A stretch of DNA of 64,000 bases from Devosia sp. RR2S18. Lineage in GTDB: Bacteria > Pseudomonadota > Alphaproteobacteria > Rhizobiales > Devosiaceae. This document shows, piece after piece, positions 1 to 8,495 of the stretch. The notes below the pieces were generated by a model, which saw nothing but the letters and a program-made list of their open reading frames with translations, made no database searches and had not been told where the DNA came from. A program made the translations under genes and the position numbers. The number at the start of each line of letters is the position of its first letter. Within the stretch, counting starts at the first letter, position 1. Location: assembly GCF_030177755.1 (NCBI RefSeq), contig NZ_CP126539.1:3901431-3965430 (forward strand), written 5' to 3'.

Positions 1-211
1 TGGTGGCGTTGAGTTCCTGAGGGCGCTTGCCCTCTGCGGGAGGGGCGCCCGATACGCTGGTGCTGTCAATCGCGTCCTCGATAGCATCGGCAAGTGCCGC
101 AGTGTCGATGCGGGTAGCGCCCTTCTGGGCCTGCCGGTCGAGCTCGGCAGAAATCACGTCTTCGATGATTTCGCGGCGGCTACCGCCTATGGCCGGGTCA
201 AGTCTTGCCAT
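1..211 (-). CDS. Unknown protein, N-terminal part (runs off the window)
   Basis: On the minus strand an open frame starts with ATG at 211 and continues past base 1. The visible 70 residues begin MARLDPAIGGSRREIIEDV and are acidic and probably helical, with no signal peptide or membrane segment. An AGGG stretch lies about 10 nt before the ATG. It follows phnN by 96 bp on the same strand, so it may be the last gene of the phosphonate operon, but I do not recognise the family. Codon composition and the absence of stops support a real gene. The C-terminus, and therefore any function, is outside the window. Confidence 0.55.
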   Translation of the reverse strand, partial: MARLDPAIGGSRREIIEDVISAELDRQAQKGATRIDTAALADAIEDAIDSTSVSGAPPAEGKRPQELNAT

Positions 212-307
212 CAGTTCGTATCCCTCTTCATGATCCGCGTCGCAACGGCCGGTCGACCCGGAGGCGATCGGCTACAAGAGGTTCCAACGCACAATGAGCG
301 GTCCGGT

Positions 308-880
308 TCAATTCGTGTTGGCTATCGAGTGCAGGGCCATAACGAAGGTGGCAATCCCGATCGCGACCGAGCCCGAATTGTCGATGACGACCGGGGTCAC
401 GCCAGCTGGCACGGGTGCACTTTCTCGCGCCAATCGGGAAGAAATCTGGTCCGGGTTCTCCCTACCCCTCCGCCGCAGCCGTGCTGCACGTTCCGAGATT
501 TCCGCTGAGATCAGCACCACCACGCTATGGGGATATTTCGCCCGGGCCGTGCTGATCACGTGGCGGGAAACGTTGGCGACCACGATGCGGCCGAGCGCCA
601 GATCGGTATCCACGCTGATAGGCAAGGCATAGCGCAGATTGTGTGCATCCCATGACAGGGCAAAACGACCGCTAGCTTGCATGGCGGAGAACGTCACCGG
701 ATCGATACTGTCGTGATCCTCAAGCTCGGCGTCGGCCGGTCGGGTGACAATCCGCCGGACGAATGTGAAGCGGCTGTCGCTGCCGAGCGCTTCGCGGGCG
801 CCATTGATCAAGGTGTCCTTGCCAACGCCGGAAGGACCGACAACGAGAACCAGGACACCCAGAGGCCGTATCTTTCTCAC
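308..880 (-). CDS. phnN: Ribose 1,5-bisphosphate phosphokinase PhnN
   Basis: This 190-residue P-loop kinase is expected to phosphorylate ribose 1,5-bisphosphate to PRPP, the last salvage step of the carbon-phosphorus lyase pathway. A Walker A motif GPSGVGKD sits at residues 15-22, and the rest resembles the guanylate-kinase-like fold of PhnN, with the expected length. It starts with GTG at 880, whose last bases overlap the TGA stop of phnM (GTGA overlap), so the two are translationally coupled. No phnGHIJKL genes are in the window; they may lie elsewhere. Identification rests on the P-loop together with the position next to phnM. Confidence 0.88.
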   Translation of the reverse strand: MRKIRPLGVLVLVVGPSGVGKDTLINGAREALGSDSRFTFVRRIVTRPADAELEDHDSIDPVTFSAMQASGRFALSWDAHNLRYALPISVDTDLALGRIVVANVSRHVISTARAKYPHSVVVLISAEISERAARLRRRGRENPDQISSRLARESAPVPAGVTPVVIDNSGSVAIGIATFVMALHSIANTN

Positions 881-2013
881 CCTACCCGCCGGCCCTCACG
901 CCACACACCGCGTACCACCGGCAAGCCGCCGATCACCGAAATTCGCACGAGGTCGGCACGCTTGCCCACGGCAATTTCACCACGATCAGCAAGTCCAACG
1001 GCGGCGGCGGGATTGCGGGTGACCATGGCCAAGGCCGAAGCCAAGTCCAGCCCGTCTGCTTGGCTTGGCAGCATGAAGGCGGCCTGAAGCAGGGCAAAGG
1101 GGACGTAGTCCGAACTTAGGATTTGCAACAGTTGCTCCCGAACCAGATCGATCGCGGATACATTGCCGGTATGGGAACCGCCTCGCACGACATTGGGCGC
1201 ACCCATGAGGATCGCCAGACCCGCATCATGCGCCGCAGCGGCCGCTTCCAGCGTGGTGGGAAATTCGGCGATCGTCACCCCATCGGCAACCGCCTCTTCC
1301 ACATGCGCGATGGTCGTGTCGTCGTGGCTGGCGATGGCGATGCCCAGTTCATGAGCGAGGCGGACTATAGCAGCCCGGTTCTTGGCCGAATAGCGTTCGT
1401 GCTCCGACTGCCGGTCGGCCAGGTAGCGCTCGCGTTCCTCGGCCGTACGGCCCATCTTGTCCTTCCAGAAGCGCGAATAGTCCTCTAACGAGCGAAACTG
1501 CCGCTGCCCGGGCGTATGGTCCATGACCGAAGCGAGATGCGTCGCCTCGTGCGGCGCGAACGTCTCAAATTGGTCAAGCACATCATGGGCCGGCAGTTCG
1601 CAACGCAGATGGAGGAAGTGCTCGGCTCGCAGCCAGCCCTGGCTTCGCCCGTCTGCGATTGCCCCCACCAGGCGCTCCACATGCTCGCCCATCTGTGGCA
1701 TGTCGTCGTCCGAGCCGATCCGCACGGCATCGAAAACAGTGGTGATACCGGAACTAGCGATCTGCGCGTCATGGGCGTGCAGCGCAGCCATTGGATTCCA
1801 GAATACGCCTGGACGGGGTCGGTAGTGGTTTTCCAGGTGGTCGGTGTGGAGCTCGACGAGTCCTGGAATCAGAAAATCTCCCTCCAGGTCCTCGCCGCCT
1901 CCGCCGACACCCGGATCGATGCTGGCAATCAGCCCGCCGCGCGTCGATAGCCCACCACTCACCACCTCGTCGGCGAGCACCAGCTTCGCGTTACAAAAGG
2001 CGATGCCGCTCAT
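877..2013 (-). CDS. phnM: Alpha-D-ribose 1-methylphosphonate 5-triphosphate diphosphatase PhnM
   Basis: This 378-residue amidohydrolase-superfamily protein should release pyrophosphate from ribose methylphosphonate triphosphate before C-P bond cleavage. The metal-binding HTDHLENHYRPRPG segment characteristic of PhnM is near residue 57. Later conserved segments include SHDDTT near residue 230 and NPAAAVGLADRGEIAVGKRAD near the C-terminus, the usual ending of amidohydrolases. Its ATG overlaps the TGA of the upstream DUF1045 gene by 4 nt, and its own stop overlaps phnN, so the three genes form one coupled operon. Length fits the family. Confidence 0.93.
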   Translation of the reverse strand: MSGIAFCNAKLVLADEVVSGGLSTRGGLIASIDPGVGGGGEDLEGDFLIPGLVELHTDHLENHYRPRPGVFWNPMAALHAHDAQIASSGITTVFDAVRIGSDDDMPQMGEHVERLVGAIADGRSQGWLRAEHFLHLRCELPAHDVLDQFETFAPHEATHLASVMDHTPGQRQFRSLEDYSRFWKDKMGRTAEERERYLADRQSEHERYSAKNRAAIVRLAHELGIAIASHDDTTIAHVEEAVADGVTIAEFPTTLEAAAAAHDAGLAILMGAPNVVRGGSHTGNVSAIDLVREQLLQILSSDYVPFALLQAAFMLPSQADGLDLASALAMVTRNPAAAVGLADRGEIAVGKRADLVRISVIGGLPVVRGVWREGRRVG

Positions 2014-2705
2014 TGTGCCAGCGTCCTTAGGGGAAAGTCAGCAACCCGCCGGAAAGATTTGCCCGTGTCGGGCTCATGATAGAGCGCCAGCCTATCTAGC
2101 ACCACCGGCTCGTCCAGAACGGGGCCAAACCAGGTCTGCGCTGCCGACAGTAGATCTGCCGCATCGGCATCGGACAGACGATCGCTCAAGGTCATATGAA
2201 AGCGGAAATCTTCGAACACATAGGGATAGCCATAGCCATCAAGTAGTTCTTCCTGGCGGGGGGTCAATCCACTGGCCAGCCTCGCCGCCCGGTTCTTTAC
2301 CGACAATGGCGCGCGGAAAGGCTCAAATGCCTCTACCACGTGCGCAGCAAAATCCTGCAAGGCTTCGTTCTCATCTGCAACCAGCGCCAGGAAGCCGCCC
2401 ATTTGCGCGAGGCGCAGCGTTCCCAGAGCAATAGAATTGTGCTCGGCACTGAAGGTGGTCAAAGCCTCACGCAACTCCGTCTCGGTTGTCCCCGCGGCAA
2501 GCGCCATAGGCGCCTTCAGAGTCGCATGAAAGCCGTAGCGGCTGGCCGACTGGGTAAGGTCAAGCAGTCGATTGCGATCCACACCCGCCACGGTGCCACT
2601 GAGGAATTCCCCAGTCCGGGCATCACGCCCCAGCCACGTCGAAGCTCGCTCCCAAAGGGCGCCAGTCGCGGAAGGGGCGTAGTAGATTGCAAATCGTTCA
2701 GCCAT
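2010..2705 (-). CDS. DUF1045 phosphonate-operon protein (2H phosphoesterase-like)
   Basis: This 231-residue protein starts MAERFAIYYAP and belongs to the DUF1045 / 'phosphonate metabolism protein' family that accompanies phn genes in many alphaproteobacteria. Two HxT motifs, FHATL in the first half and FHMTL in the second, are the hallmark of the 2H phosphoesterase (LigT-like) superfamily. That suggests hydrolysis of a cyclic or phosphodiester intermediate; the substrate is not evident from sequence. I use the ATG at 2705 because conservation begins there. An upstream in-frame ATG at 2771 would add 22 non-conserved residues. It is the first gene of the phn operon here and lies divergent to the glycerate kinase. 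Confidence 0.85.
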   Translation of the reverse strand: MAERFAIYYAPSATGALWERASTWLGRDARTGEFLSGTVAGVDRNRLLDLTQSASRYGFHATLKAPMALAAGTTETELREALTTFSAEHNSIALGTLRLAQMGGFLALVADENEALQDFAAHVVEAFEPFRAPLSVKNRAARLASGLTPRQEELLDGYGYPYVFEDFRFHMTLSDRLSDADAADLLSAAQTWFGPVLDEPVVLDRLALYHEPDTGKSFRRVADFPLRTLAQ

Positions 2706-2817
2706 GGGAACTCCTGATACTGTCGCTAAAGAGCTTTCGTGTCTCTGGTTTGACAGCAGAGCCGCGCCCATGCTCGCTACAGGCGGCGAACACGAATCGC
2801 AAGGGTGGGAGGCTCCT

Positions 2818-4071
2818 TTGGACCGCGGACTGCTAGAGCAGATGTTTCGAGGCGCAGTTGCTCAGGCGCAACCATCACTAGCCGTGCGAAATAATCTACC
2901 TACTGTTCCCAAAGGCCGCACCGTTGTGATCGGCGCGGGCAAGGCATCCGCCCAGATGGCGAAGGCTCTTGAAGAGGCCTGGCCGGGTCCCCTCACCGGC
3001 TTGGTGGTCACCCGCTACGGCTACGCGGAGGCCTGCGAGCAGATCGAAATCGTCGAGGCGGCCCATCCCGTTCCTGACCAAGCGGGTTTTTTGGCTGCGC
3101 GGCGGATATGGGAAATGGTGTCGGGGCTCAGTCCTGACGATCTGGTCATTGCCCTGATCTCGGGAGGCGGGTCAGCCCTGCTGCCTGCACCGGCAATGGG
3201 GCTCAGCCTGGACGACGAACAGGCGATCAATCGCGCTTTATTGTCGTCCGGCGCTCCGATCGGGGTGATGAATCTCATCCGTAACCAGTTCTCCACGATC
3301 AAGGGCGGACGGTTGGCGGCGCAGTGCGCGCCTGCCCAAGTTGCAACATTGGTGGTGTCCGACGTGCCGGGGGACGATCCTGCAATCGTGGCATCGGGCC
3401 CGACCATTCCAAGCGCCAACAGCCGTGAGTTGGCGCGAAAATACGCCACCCTCTATGATCTAGATCTGCCGCCTGTTGCACAAAAACTGCTGGCGGGCAC
3501 GGATAATCTCGCGCCAGATCCGTGCGATCCGGTGTTTGCTCGCCACACTGTTCGCACCATCGCTTCGGCATCTCTTTCGCTAGATGCGGCGGCGGCACAC
3601 GCCCGCAAGCACGGCATGGAAGCCGCCATTCTTTCGGACTCCATTGAAGGCGAAGCACGGGACGTTGCACAGGTGCATGCTGCGCTGGCGCGCGAGGTGG
3701 CCTTGCGCAGCCGACCGTTCAACAAGCCGGTGGTGATGCTCTCCGGCGGGGAAACAACCGTCACGTTGCGGGGCAAGGGCCGTGGCGGCCGCAACGCCGA
3801 GTTCCTTCTGGCCTTCGCCATTGCAATAGACGGGTTCGAGGGGATCTCGGCACTAGCAGCAGACACAGATGGGATCGACGGTTCGGAAGATAATGCTGGC
3901 GCCTTTGCGGACGGCACCACGGCCACTCGCCTCCGCAAGGCGGGGATCGATCCCCTTGCCGCACTTGCCAACAATGACGCCTATTCGGCCTTTGATGCTC
4001 TGGGTGACCTTCTCGTCACCAAGCCGACTGGGACGAATGTGAATGACTTCCGCGCCATTATCGTGCGCTAA
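2818..4071 (+). CDS. Glycerate 2-kinase (GckA/TtuD, MOFRL family)
   Basis: This 417-residue kinase is expected to phosphorylate D-glycerate (or hydroxypyruvate-derived glycerate) to 2-phosphoglycerate. Diagnostic pieces are the N-terminal VVIGAGKASAQMAKALE stretch, the ISGGGSAL loop, and the C-terminal MOFRL-type LSGGETTVT followed by GKGRGGRNAEF. The start is decided by the SD. GGGAGG at 2807-2812 lies 5 nt before TTG 2818, and the family normally begins close to LLEQMFRGAV. ATG codons at 2704 and 2770 in the same frame lack an SD and would add foreign-looking residues. It lies upstream of a Gfo-type dehydrogenase on the same strand, 75 bp away. Confidence 0.88.
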   Translation: MDRGLLEQMFRGAVAQAQPSLAVRNNLPTVPKGRTVVIGAGKASAQMAKALEEAWPGPLTGLVVTRYGYAEACEQIEIVEAAHPVPDQAGFLAARRIWEMVSGLSPDDLVIALISGGGSALLPAPAMGLSLDDEQAINRALLSSGAPIGVMNLIRNQFSTIKGGRLAAQCAPAQVATLVVSDVPGDDPAIVASGPTIPSANSRELARKYATLYDLDLPPVAQKLLAGTDNLAPDPCDPVFARHTVRTIASASLSLDAAAAHARKHGMEAAILSDSIEGEARDVAQVHAALAREVALRSRPFNKPVVMLSGGETTVTLRGKGRGGRNAEFLLAFAIAIDGFEGISALAADTDGIDGSEDNAGAFADGTTATRLRKAGIDPLAALANNDAYSAFDALGDLLVTKPTGTNVNDFRAIIVR

Positions 4072-4146
4072 GGTAAAGTCATACTTTTAGCTTGGCAGGC
4101 AGTGCCAGGCTCTGCTCTATAGCGGCGCAAATGGAGGAGCGAGGCC

Positions 4147-5085
4147 ATGGCCAAACGCAAAATCGCCGTTATCGGCGTGGGCAAGATCGCGCAAGATCAG
4201 CATCTGCCGGTCATCGACAAGTCGGACGACTTCGAGCTGGCGGCCACGGTGTCGACCCGCGGGTTGGGTCACGGTGACAAGCCAGTCTTCAAGACACCGG
4301 CCGAGCTCTATGCAGCCATGCCCGAGATTTCTTTGGTCTCGATCTGCACGCCGCCAAATGTGCGCCATCAATATGTCCGCGAGGCGCTCGACGCCGGCAA
4401 GGACGTGATGATGGAGAAGCCCCCCACCACTACCATTTCCGAACTGGATGACCTTATCGCGCATGCGCGGCGGCTGGACCGGGTGCTGTTCCAGACTTGG
4501 CACAGTCAATACAATGCTGCGGTCGACCGTGCGCGGGACATGGTCGCCAAGGATGGTGTCAAATCCGTGCGCATTGACTGGCGCGAGAGCGTCCGCAAAT
4601 GGCACCCCGGTCAGGACTGGGTTTGGGAGCCCGGGGGGTTCGGTGTCTGTGATCCAGGCATCAACGCCCTTTCGATCTTCACCAAGGTCATGCCCTTCCC
4701 GGTGTTTGTCCAAGAGAGCACGTTGACTTTTCCCGCCAATCGGCAGACGCCAATTGACGTTCAGATCACGTTCAAGTCTGGCCAACTGCATCGGCCCGAG
4801 ATGAGTGCCGGGTTCAATTGGCTCGAGGAAAGCGGTGAAATCTGGACGATCCGCTTTGAGACCGGCACCGGCGACGAATTGAAGTTGGAGAAAGGCGGCA
4901 CGGTTCTTCGCGTCAACGGCGAAGTAGTGCTGGAGAACCCCTCCGAGGAATACGAGCGCATCTATGAGCGCTTCGCGGCGCTCCTTGACGCGCACCAGAG
5001 CGACGTCGACGCTGCGCCCCTCCGGCTGATGTCGGATGTCTTTCTCATGGGCGCTCGCGTCAACGGGCCCGACTTCGAGTGGTGA
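4147..5085 (+). CDS. Gfo/Idh/MocA oxidoreductase, D-galactose 1-dehydrogenase-like
   Basis: This 312-residue NAD(P)-dependent dehydrogenase has the N-terminal Rossmann motif GVGKIAQDQHLP and the EKPP motif of the Gfo/Idh/MocA family near residue 92. The segment with WHSQYNAAV and W.W.PGGFGVCDPGINALSI resembles bacterial D-galactose/L-arabinose 1-dehydrogenases, which oxidise the aldose to its lactone. A GGAGGAGCGAGG purine-rich stretch precedes the ATG. Substrate assignment is inference from family resemblance. With the glycerate kinase upstream and an aldo/keto reductase downstream it suggests sugar or sugar-acid catabolism. Confidence 0.82.
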   Translation: MAKRKIAVIGVGKIAQDQHLPVIDKSDDFELAATVSTRGLGHGDKPVFKTPAELYAAMPEISLVSICTPPNVRHQYVREALDAGKDVMMEKPPTTTISELDDLIAHARRLDRVLFQTWHSQYNAAVDRARDMVAKDGVKSVRIDWRESVRKWHPGQDWVWEPGGFGVCDPGINALSIFTKVMPFPVFVQESTLTFPANRQTPIDVQITFKSGQLHRPEMSAGFNWLEESGEIWTIRFETGTGDELKLEKGGTVLRVNGEVVLENPSEEYERIYERFAALLDAHQSDVDAAPLRLMSDVFLMGARVNGPDFEW

Positions 5086-5127
5086 GATAGTTTGGGCCGC
5101 AATGCCTCGGTGCGGCCCATCCCTTGA

Positions 5128-6069
5128 TTATCGACCAGCGTCGCTTAGTGTTCTCAGATCATCCTCGCTTAGCTTCAGCCGGACACCCTTGGCGAGACTC
5201 TTGACCTGCTCGACCGACGTCGCCGAGGCGATGGGTGCTGTGACGCCCGATTGTGCAACCAGCCAGGCGAGCGACACTTCAGCCGGCGTTGCGTCATTTG
5301 CTGCGGCAACCTGATCGAGGGCTGACAGTATCTTTTCGCCCTTGGCATCGAGGTATTTTTCGACTCCCCCGCCGCGTCGCGATTTCTCCAGGTCCGCTTT
5401 GGAGCGGTACTTCCCCGTGAGAAAGCCAGAGGCTAGGCTGTAGTAGACGATGGCGCCCATCTCGCTTTCTGCGGCCGCTTGCTGCAGTTCGCCTTCCCAC
5501 TCACTCCGGTCATAGAGGTTGTAGCGGGGCTGCAGCACCTCATAACGCGGCAACGTCTTGTGGATGGAAATCTCGTGCGCCTCGCGCACCATCTGCGGCG
5601 TATAGTTGGAGGCGCCGACCACCCGCACGCGCCCTGACCGCACGAGCGGGTCATAGGCGCCGAGAGTCTCCTCATGCGAGGCCTCCGGATCAGGCCAATG
5701 GCTGAAATAAAGTTCGACATAGTCGGTCTGCAGCCGCTCCAGCGACTTCTCGAAGGAGGTGGCTATGTTCTCAGGTTTGAGTCCGCCTGACTTGTTCCCG
5801 GAATTAACCTTGGTGAAGACGTGCACCTTGTCGCGATTGCCGCGCGCCTTCATCCATTTGCCGATGATGGTTTCGCTCATACCAGGCGGGTTTCCCGGCA
5901 CCCAGTTGGGATAACCCTCGGCCGTATCGATGGCGGAAAATCCCATGTCAACGAAGGCGTCCAGAATCTCGAAGCCGGTTCGTTCGTCAACAGTCCAGCC
6001 AAAGACGTTGCCGCCCAGCACCAACGGTTCGATGACAAGTTCACTGCGTCCAAGCGGGCGACGGTCCAT
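5128..6069 (-). CDS. Aldo/keto reductase
   Basis: This 313-residue NADPH-dependent oxidoreductase has the TIM-barrel aldo/keto reductase pattern. The catalytic Asp/Tyr lie in DTAEGYPN, the Lys in FTKVNSG and the His in YFSHWPDPE, followed by GASNYTPQMV and a C-terminal cofactor-binding segment with SATSVEQVKSLA. Length is normal. It reads towards the Gfo gene (convergent) and lies 24 bp downstream of the secreted-protein gene at 6094-6618, with which it could be co-transcribed. The substrate cannot be read from the sequence. Confidence 0.9.
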   Translation of the reverse strand: MDRRPLGRSELVIEPLVLGGNVFGWTVDERTGFEILDAFVDMGFSAIDTAEGYPNWVPGNPPGMSETIIGKWMKARGNRDKVHVFTKVNSGNKSGGLKPENIATSFEKSLERLQTDYVELYFSHWPDPEASHEETLGAYDPLVRSGRVRVVGASNYTPQMVREAHEISIHKTLPRYEVLQPRYNLYDRSEWEGELQQAAAESEMGAIVYYSLASGFLTGKYRSKADLEKSRRGGGVEKYLDAKGEKILSALDQVAAANDATPAEVSLAWLVAQSGVTAPIASATSVEQVKSLAKGVRLKLSEDDLRTLSDAGR

Positions 6070-6093
6070 AATAGCTCTCCATTGAGGGTGAAC

Positions 6094-6618
6094 TCACTGA
6101 ACGCTCGGCGCGCCTGTCGGTTCGTCTGCATCCTCAATGACCGGTGAGACGCGCGGCGCGCACCAAGTTAGCGCGCTGTTGATAGCGTAGAGCGAACCGG
6201 CAAGGCTCACCGGGTTTGTCGGCGGCTGGGTGCCGGTTTCCGGCTGCAGGTACACGAATGTCCCCTGCTTGAGCCGCTCGAGAAGCCATTCGGTTCCGTC
6301 CACAATCTGTGCGCCGTAGGGCGCGTCACTGGCGACCGTCTCGACCGTGCGGTTTTCTCGATCGATGGTCAGCAGCCATTCGCCGACATCTCCTTCGAGA
6401 CGGCTGGTATGGATATGAATACCGGTCGAATAATCATCCTCGCACCGCACCGCCAGGCAGGCGAAACTCTCGGGAGTCGATCCCGGTGCGCACCCCAGCG
6501 AGGCACGGTCGCCCTCCCCAGGCAAAGGCGAATAATGCCAGCCCGCCTCTTGGGCTATGGCCGGCAGGCTGAAGAATACTGAAAAGAGGAGAACCGGAAT
6601 GGGACGCAGGAGCTTCAT
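6094..6618 (-). CDS. Secreted protein of unknown function
   Basis: This 174-residue protein has a typical Sec signal peptide: MKLLRPIP, a hydrophobic core, then LPAIAQ-EA as a likely cleavage site. The mature part has five cysteines, enough for two disulfides, and ends with a proline- and acid-rich tail. I chose ATG 6618 because the signal peptide begins there; the in-frame ATG at 6681 would put 21 polar residues in front. It is divergent from the peptide ABC operon and precedes the aldo/keto reductase on the same strand. I do not recognise the family. Confidence 0.7.
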   Translation of the reverse strand: MKLLRPIPVLLFSVFFSLPAIAQEAGWHYSPLPGEGDRASLGCAPGSTPESFACLAVRCEDDYSTGIHIHTSRLEGDVGEWLLTIDRENRTVETVASDAPYGAQIVDGTEWLLERLKQGTFVYLQPETGTQPPTNPVSLAGSLYAINSALTWCAPRVSPVIEDADEPTGAPSVQ

Positions 6619-6713
6619 TCTGTCATGGAGCACCGGGCAACCGCTCCGGTCAAGCGAACTGATCTTGGAAAAACCGTCCAATCCTGTGGAGGCGCCTCAG
6701 AAGTGTCACATGA

Positions 6714-6729
6714 TTGACCAAATGGTCAA
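6714..6729. promoter_or_regulatory. Perfect RutR-type operator upstream of the peptide ABC operon
   Basis: The 16-bp sequence TTGACCAAATGGTCAA is a perfect inverted repeat and matches the published E. coli RutR consensus TTGACCA-N2-TGGTCAA at every defined base. It lies in the 211-bp divergent region between the secreted-protein gene and the ABC substrate-binding gene, 101 bp before the latter's ATG. A RutR-like gene is present at 60223-60927. A GntR-family binder is the main alternative. Confidence 0.7.
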
Positions 6730-6829
6730 ACTCCCCCATTGCGCTCCCGCAGATTCTGGGGTTTTGTGTGGCCCAAGCCCCCGGCCGGCAAACCGGGCGG
6801 CGTAAAACACTACTCGGGAGACATCATCG

Positions 6830-8425
6830 ATGGCATTCAAAAAAGGCCTCCTGACTGCGACGGCGCTCGTCGCATTCACAGCAGGGGCAGCACAAGCCCA
6901 GACACTCGTTTATTGTTCTGAAGGATCCCCGGAAGGGTTCGATCCCGCACCCTACACCGCAGGTACGACGTTCGATGCTTCATCGCGCGCTCTCTACAAC
7001 CGCCTCGTGCAGTTCACCCCCGGCACCACCCAGACCGAGCCCGGCCTGGCCGAGAGCTGGGATGTTTCCGAGGACGGCCTCGAATACACCTTCCACCTGC
7101 GCCCCGGCGTGAAGTTCCACAGCACCGACTATTTCACCCCCACCCGTGACCTCAACGCCGACGACGTAATCTTCTCGTTCGAGCGGCAGTGGCAGGAAGA
7201 CCACCCGTGGTATGCCTACTCACCGGGCATCACCTGGGAGTACTTCAACTCCATGTCCATGGGCGACCTGATCTCCTCGATCGAGAAGGTTGACGATCTG
7301 ACGGTCAAGTTCGTGCTCAACCGTCCCGAAGCGCCGTTCGTCGCCAACATGGCTATGGATTTCGCTTCCATCCTGTCGGCTGAATATGCGGCTCAACTGG
7401 AGGAAGCAGGCACTCTGGACCAGCTCAATCAGCAGCCCATCGGCACCGGCCCGTTCGAGTTCGTGAACTACCAGCAGGACGCGGTCATCCGTTACGCGGC
7501 TAACCAGGATTACTGGGAAGACGTTCCGGAGATTGAAAACCTCGTTTTCGCCATCACCGTTGACCCTGCTGTCCGTGCGCAGCGCCTGCAGGCCGGCGAA
7601 TGCCAGGTCATGCCCTACCCGAACCCGGCTGATCTGCCGACGCTCCAGAATGATCCGAACCTCACCGTGATGGAGCAGGAAGGCCTCAACGTCGGCTATC
7701 TCGCCTACAACACGCAGCAGGAGCCGTTTGATAATCCTGAAGTTCGTCGGGCGCTGAACATGGCTATCGACAAGCAGGCCATCATCGACGCGGTCTTTGA
7801 AGGTTCGGGCTCCATTGCCAAGAACCCGATCCCACCCAGCATGTGGGGCTATAACGACGACATTGAGGATTACGAGTACGATCCGGAAGCCGCACGCCAG
7901 CTGCTGGCCGATGCCGGAGTCGAGGATCTCTCGATGAAGGTGTGGGCGATGCCCGTGTCGCGCCCCTACAATCCTGATGCGCGTCGCATGGCCGAGCTGA
8001 TCCAGGCCGACTTCTCCGAGGTGGGCGTCGATGTCGAGATCGTCTCCATGGAATGGGCCGAATATCTCGCCCAGTCTTCTGCTGTAGACCGCGATGGTGC
8101 GGTGTTGCTCGGCTGGACCGGCGACAATGGTGACCCGGACAACTTCCTTGCCGTGCTGCTGGGTTGCGATGCTGTGGGCAGCGCCAACCGTGCCCAGTGG
8201 TGCAATGAGGAGTTCGAGGCCCTGATCCAGGAAGCCAAGACCACCACTGACCAGGAAGAGCGCGCTGAGCTCTATCGCCAGGCTCAGGTGATCTTCAAGG
8301 ACCAGGCTCCTTGGGCCACCATCGCGCACTCGGTCGTCTTCATGCCCATGACCAACGAGGTCCAGGGCTATGTTATGGACCCCAAGGGCGGTCATTCCTT
8401 CGAAGACGTAACCCTCGCCGAGTAA
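6830..8425 (+). CDS. Dipeptide/oligopeptide-type ABC transporter substrate-binding protein
   Basis: This 531-residue periplasmic protein of the SBP_bac_5 (DppA/OppA) family begins with MAFKKG and a hydrophobic stretch, with a signal cleavage site likely after AAQA. Family signatures include FDPAPYTAGTTFDASSRALYNRL near the N-terminus, FHLRPGVKFH, and NMAIDKQAI in the second lobe. It is first in a five-gene operon (SBP, two permeases, two ATPases). SBP_bac_5 members bind peptides but also nickel, opines, sugars or other small solutes, so the ligand is open. A RutR-like box upstream makes a nitrogen-linked solute worth considering. Confidence 0.9.
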   Translation: MAFKKGLLTATALVAFTAGAAQAQTLVYCSEGSPEGFDPAPYTAGTTFDASSRALYNRLVQFTPGTTQTEPGLAESWDVSEDGLEYTFHLRPGVKFHSTDYFTPTRDLNADDVIFSFERQWQEDHPWYAYSPGITWEYFNSMSMGDLISSIEKVDDLTVKFVLNRPEAPFVANMAMDFASILSAEYAAQLEEAGTLDQLNQQPIGTGPFEFVNYQQDAVIRYAANQDYWEDVPEIENLVFAITVDPAVRAQRLQAGECQVMPYPNPADLPTLQNDPNLTVMEQEGLNVGYLAYNTQQEPFDNPEVRRALNMAIDKQAIIDAVFEGSGSIAKNPIPPSMWGYNDDIEDYEYDPEAARQLLADAGVEDLSMKVWAMPVSRPYNPDARRMAELIQADFSEVGVDVEIVSMEWAEYLAQSSAVDRDGAVLLGWTGDNGDPDNFLAVLLGCDAVGSANRAQWCNEEFEALIQEAKTTTDQEERAELYRQAQVIFKDQAPWATIAHSVVFMPMTNEVQGYVMDPKGGHSFEDVTLAE

Positions 8426-8444
8426 GTACTCGCGTGTTATTGGC

Positions 8445-8476
8445 GGGCGCCTTGGGACCCAAGTCCCTTGGCGCCC
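8445..8476 (+). terminator. Intergenic hairpin between SBP and permease genes
   Basis: GGGCGCC at 8445-8451 pairs with GGCGCCC at 8470-8476, and an inner GGGA/TCCC extends the stem after a two-base internal bulge. There is no long U-tract afterwards. Such hairpins behind the first gene of ABC operons usually stabilise the SBP message or terminate part of the transcripts, giving excess binding protein. Confidence 0.6.
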
Positions 8477-8495
8477 CTAATTTATTGGCGATCAC

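Noticed and set aside
7220..8395. 391-codon open frame on the minus strand
   Set aside because: Shadow of the substrate-binding protein gene; His-rich low-complexity content and no motif.
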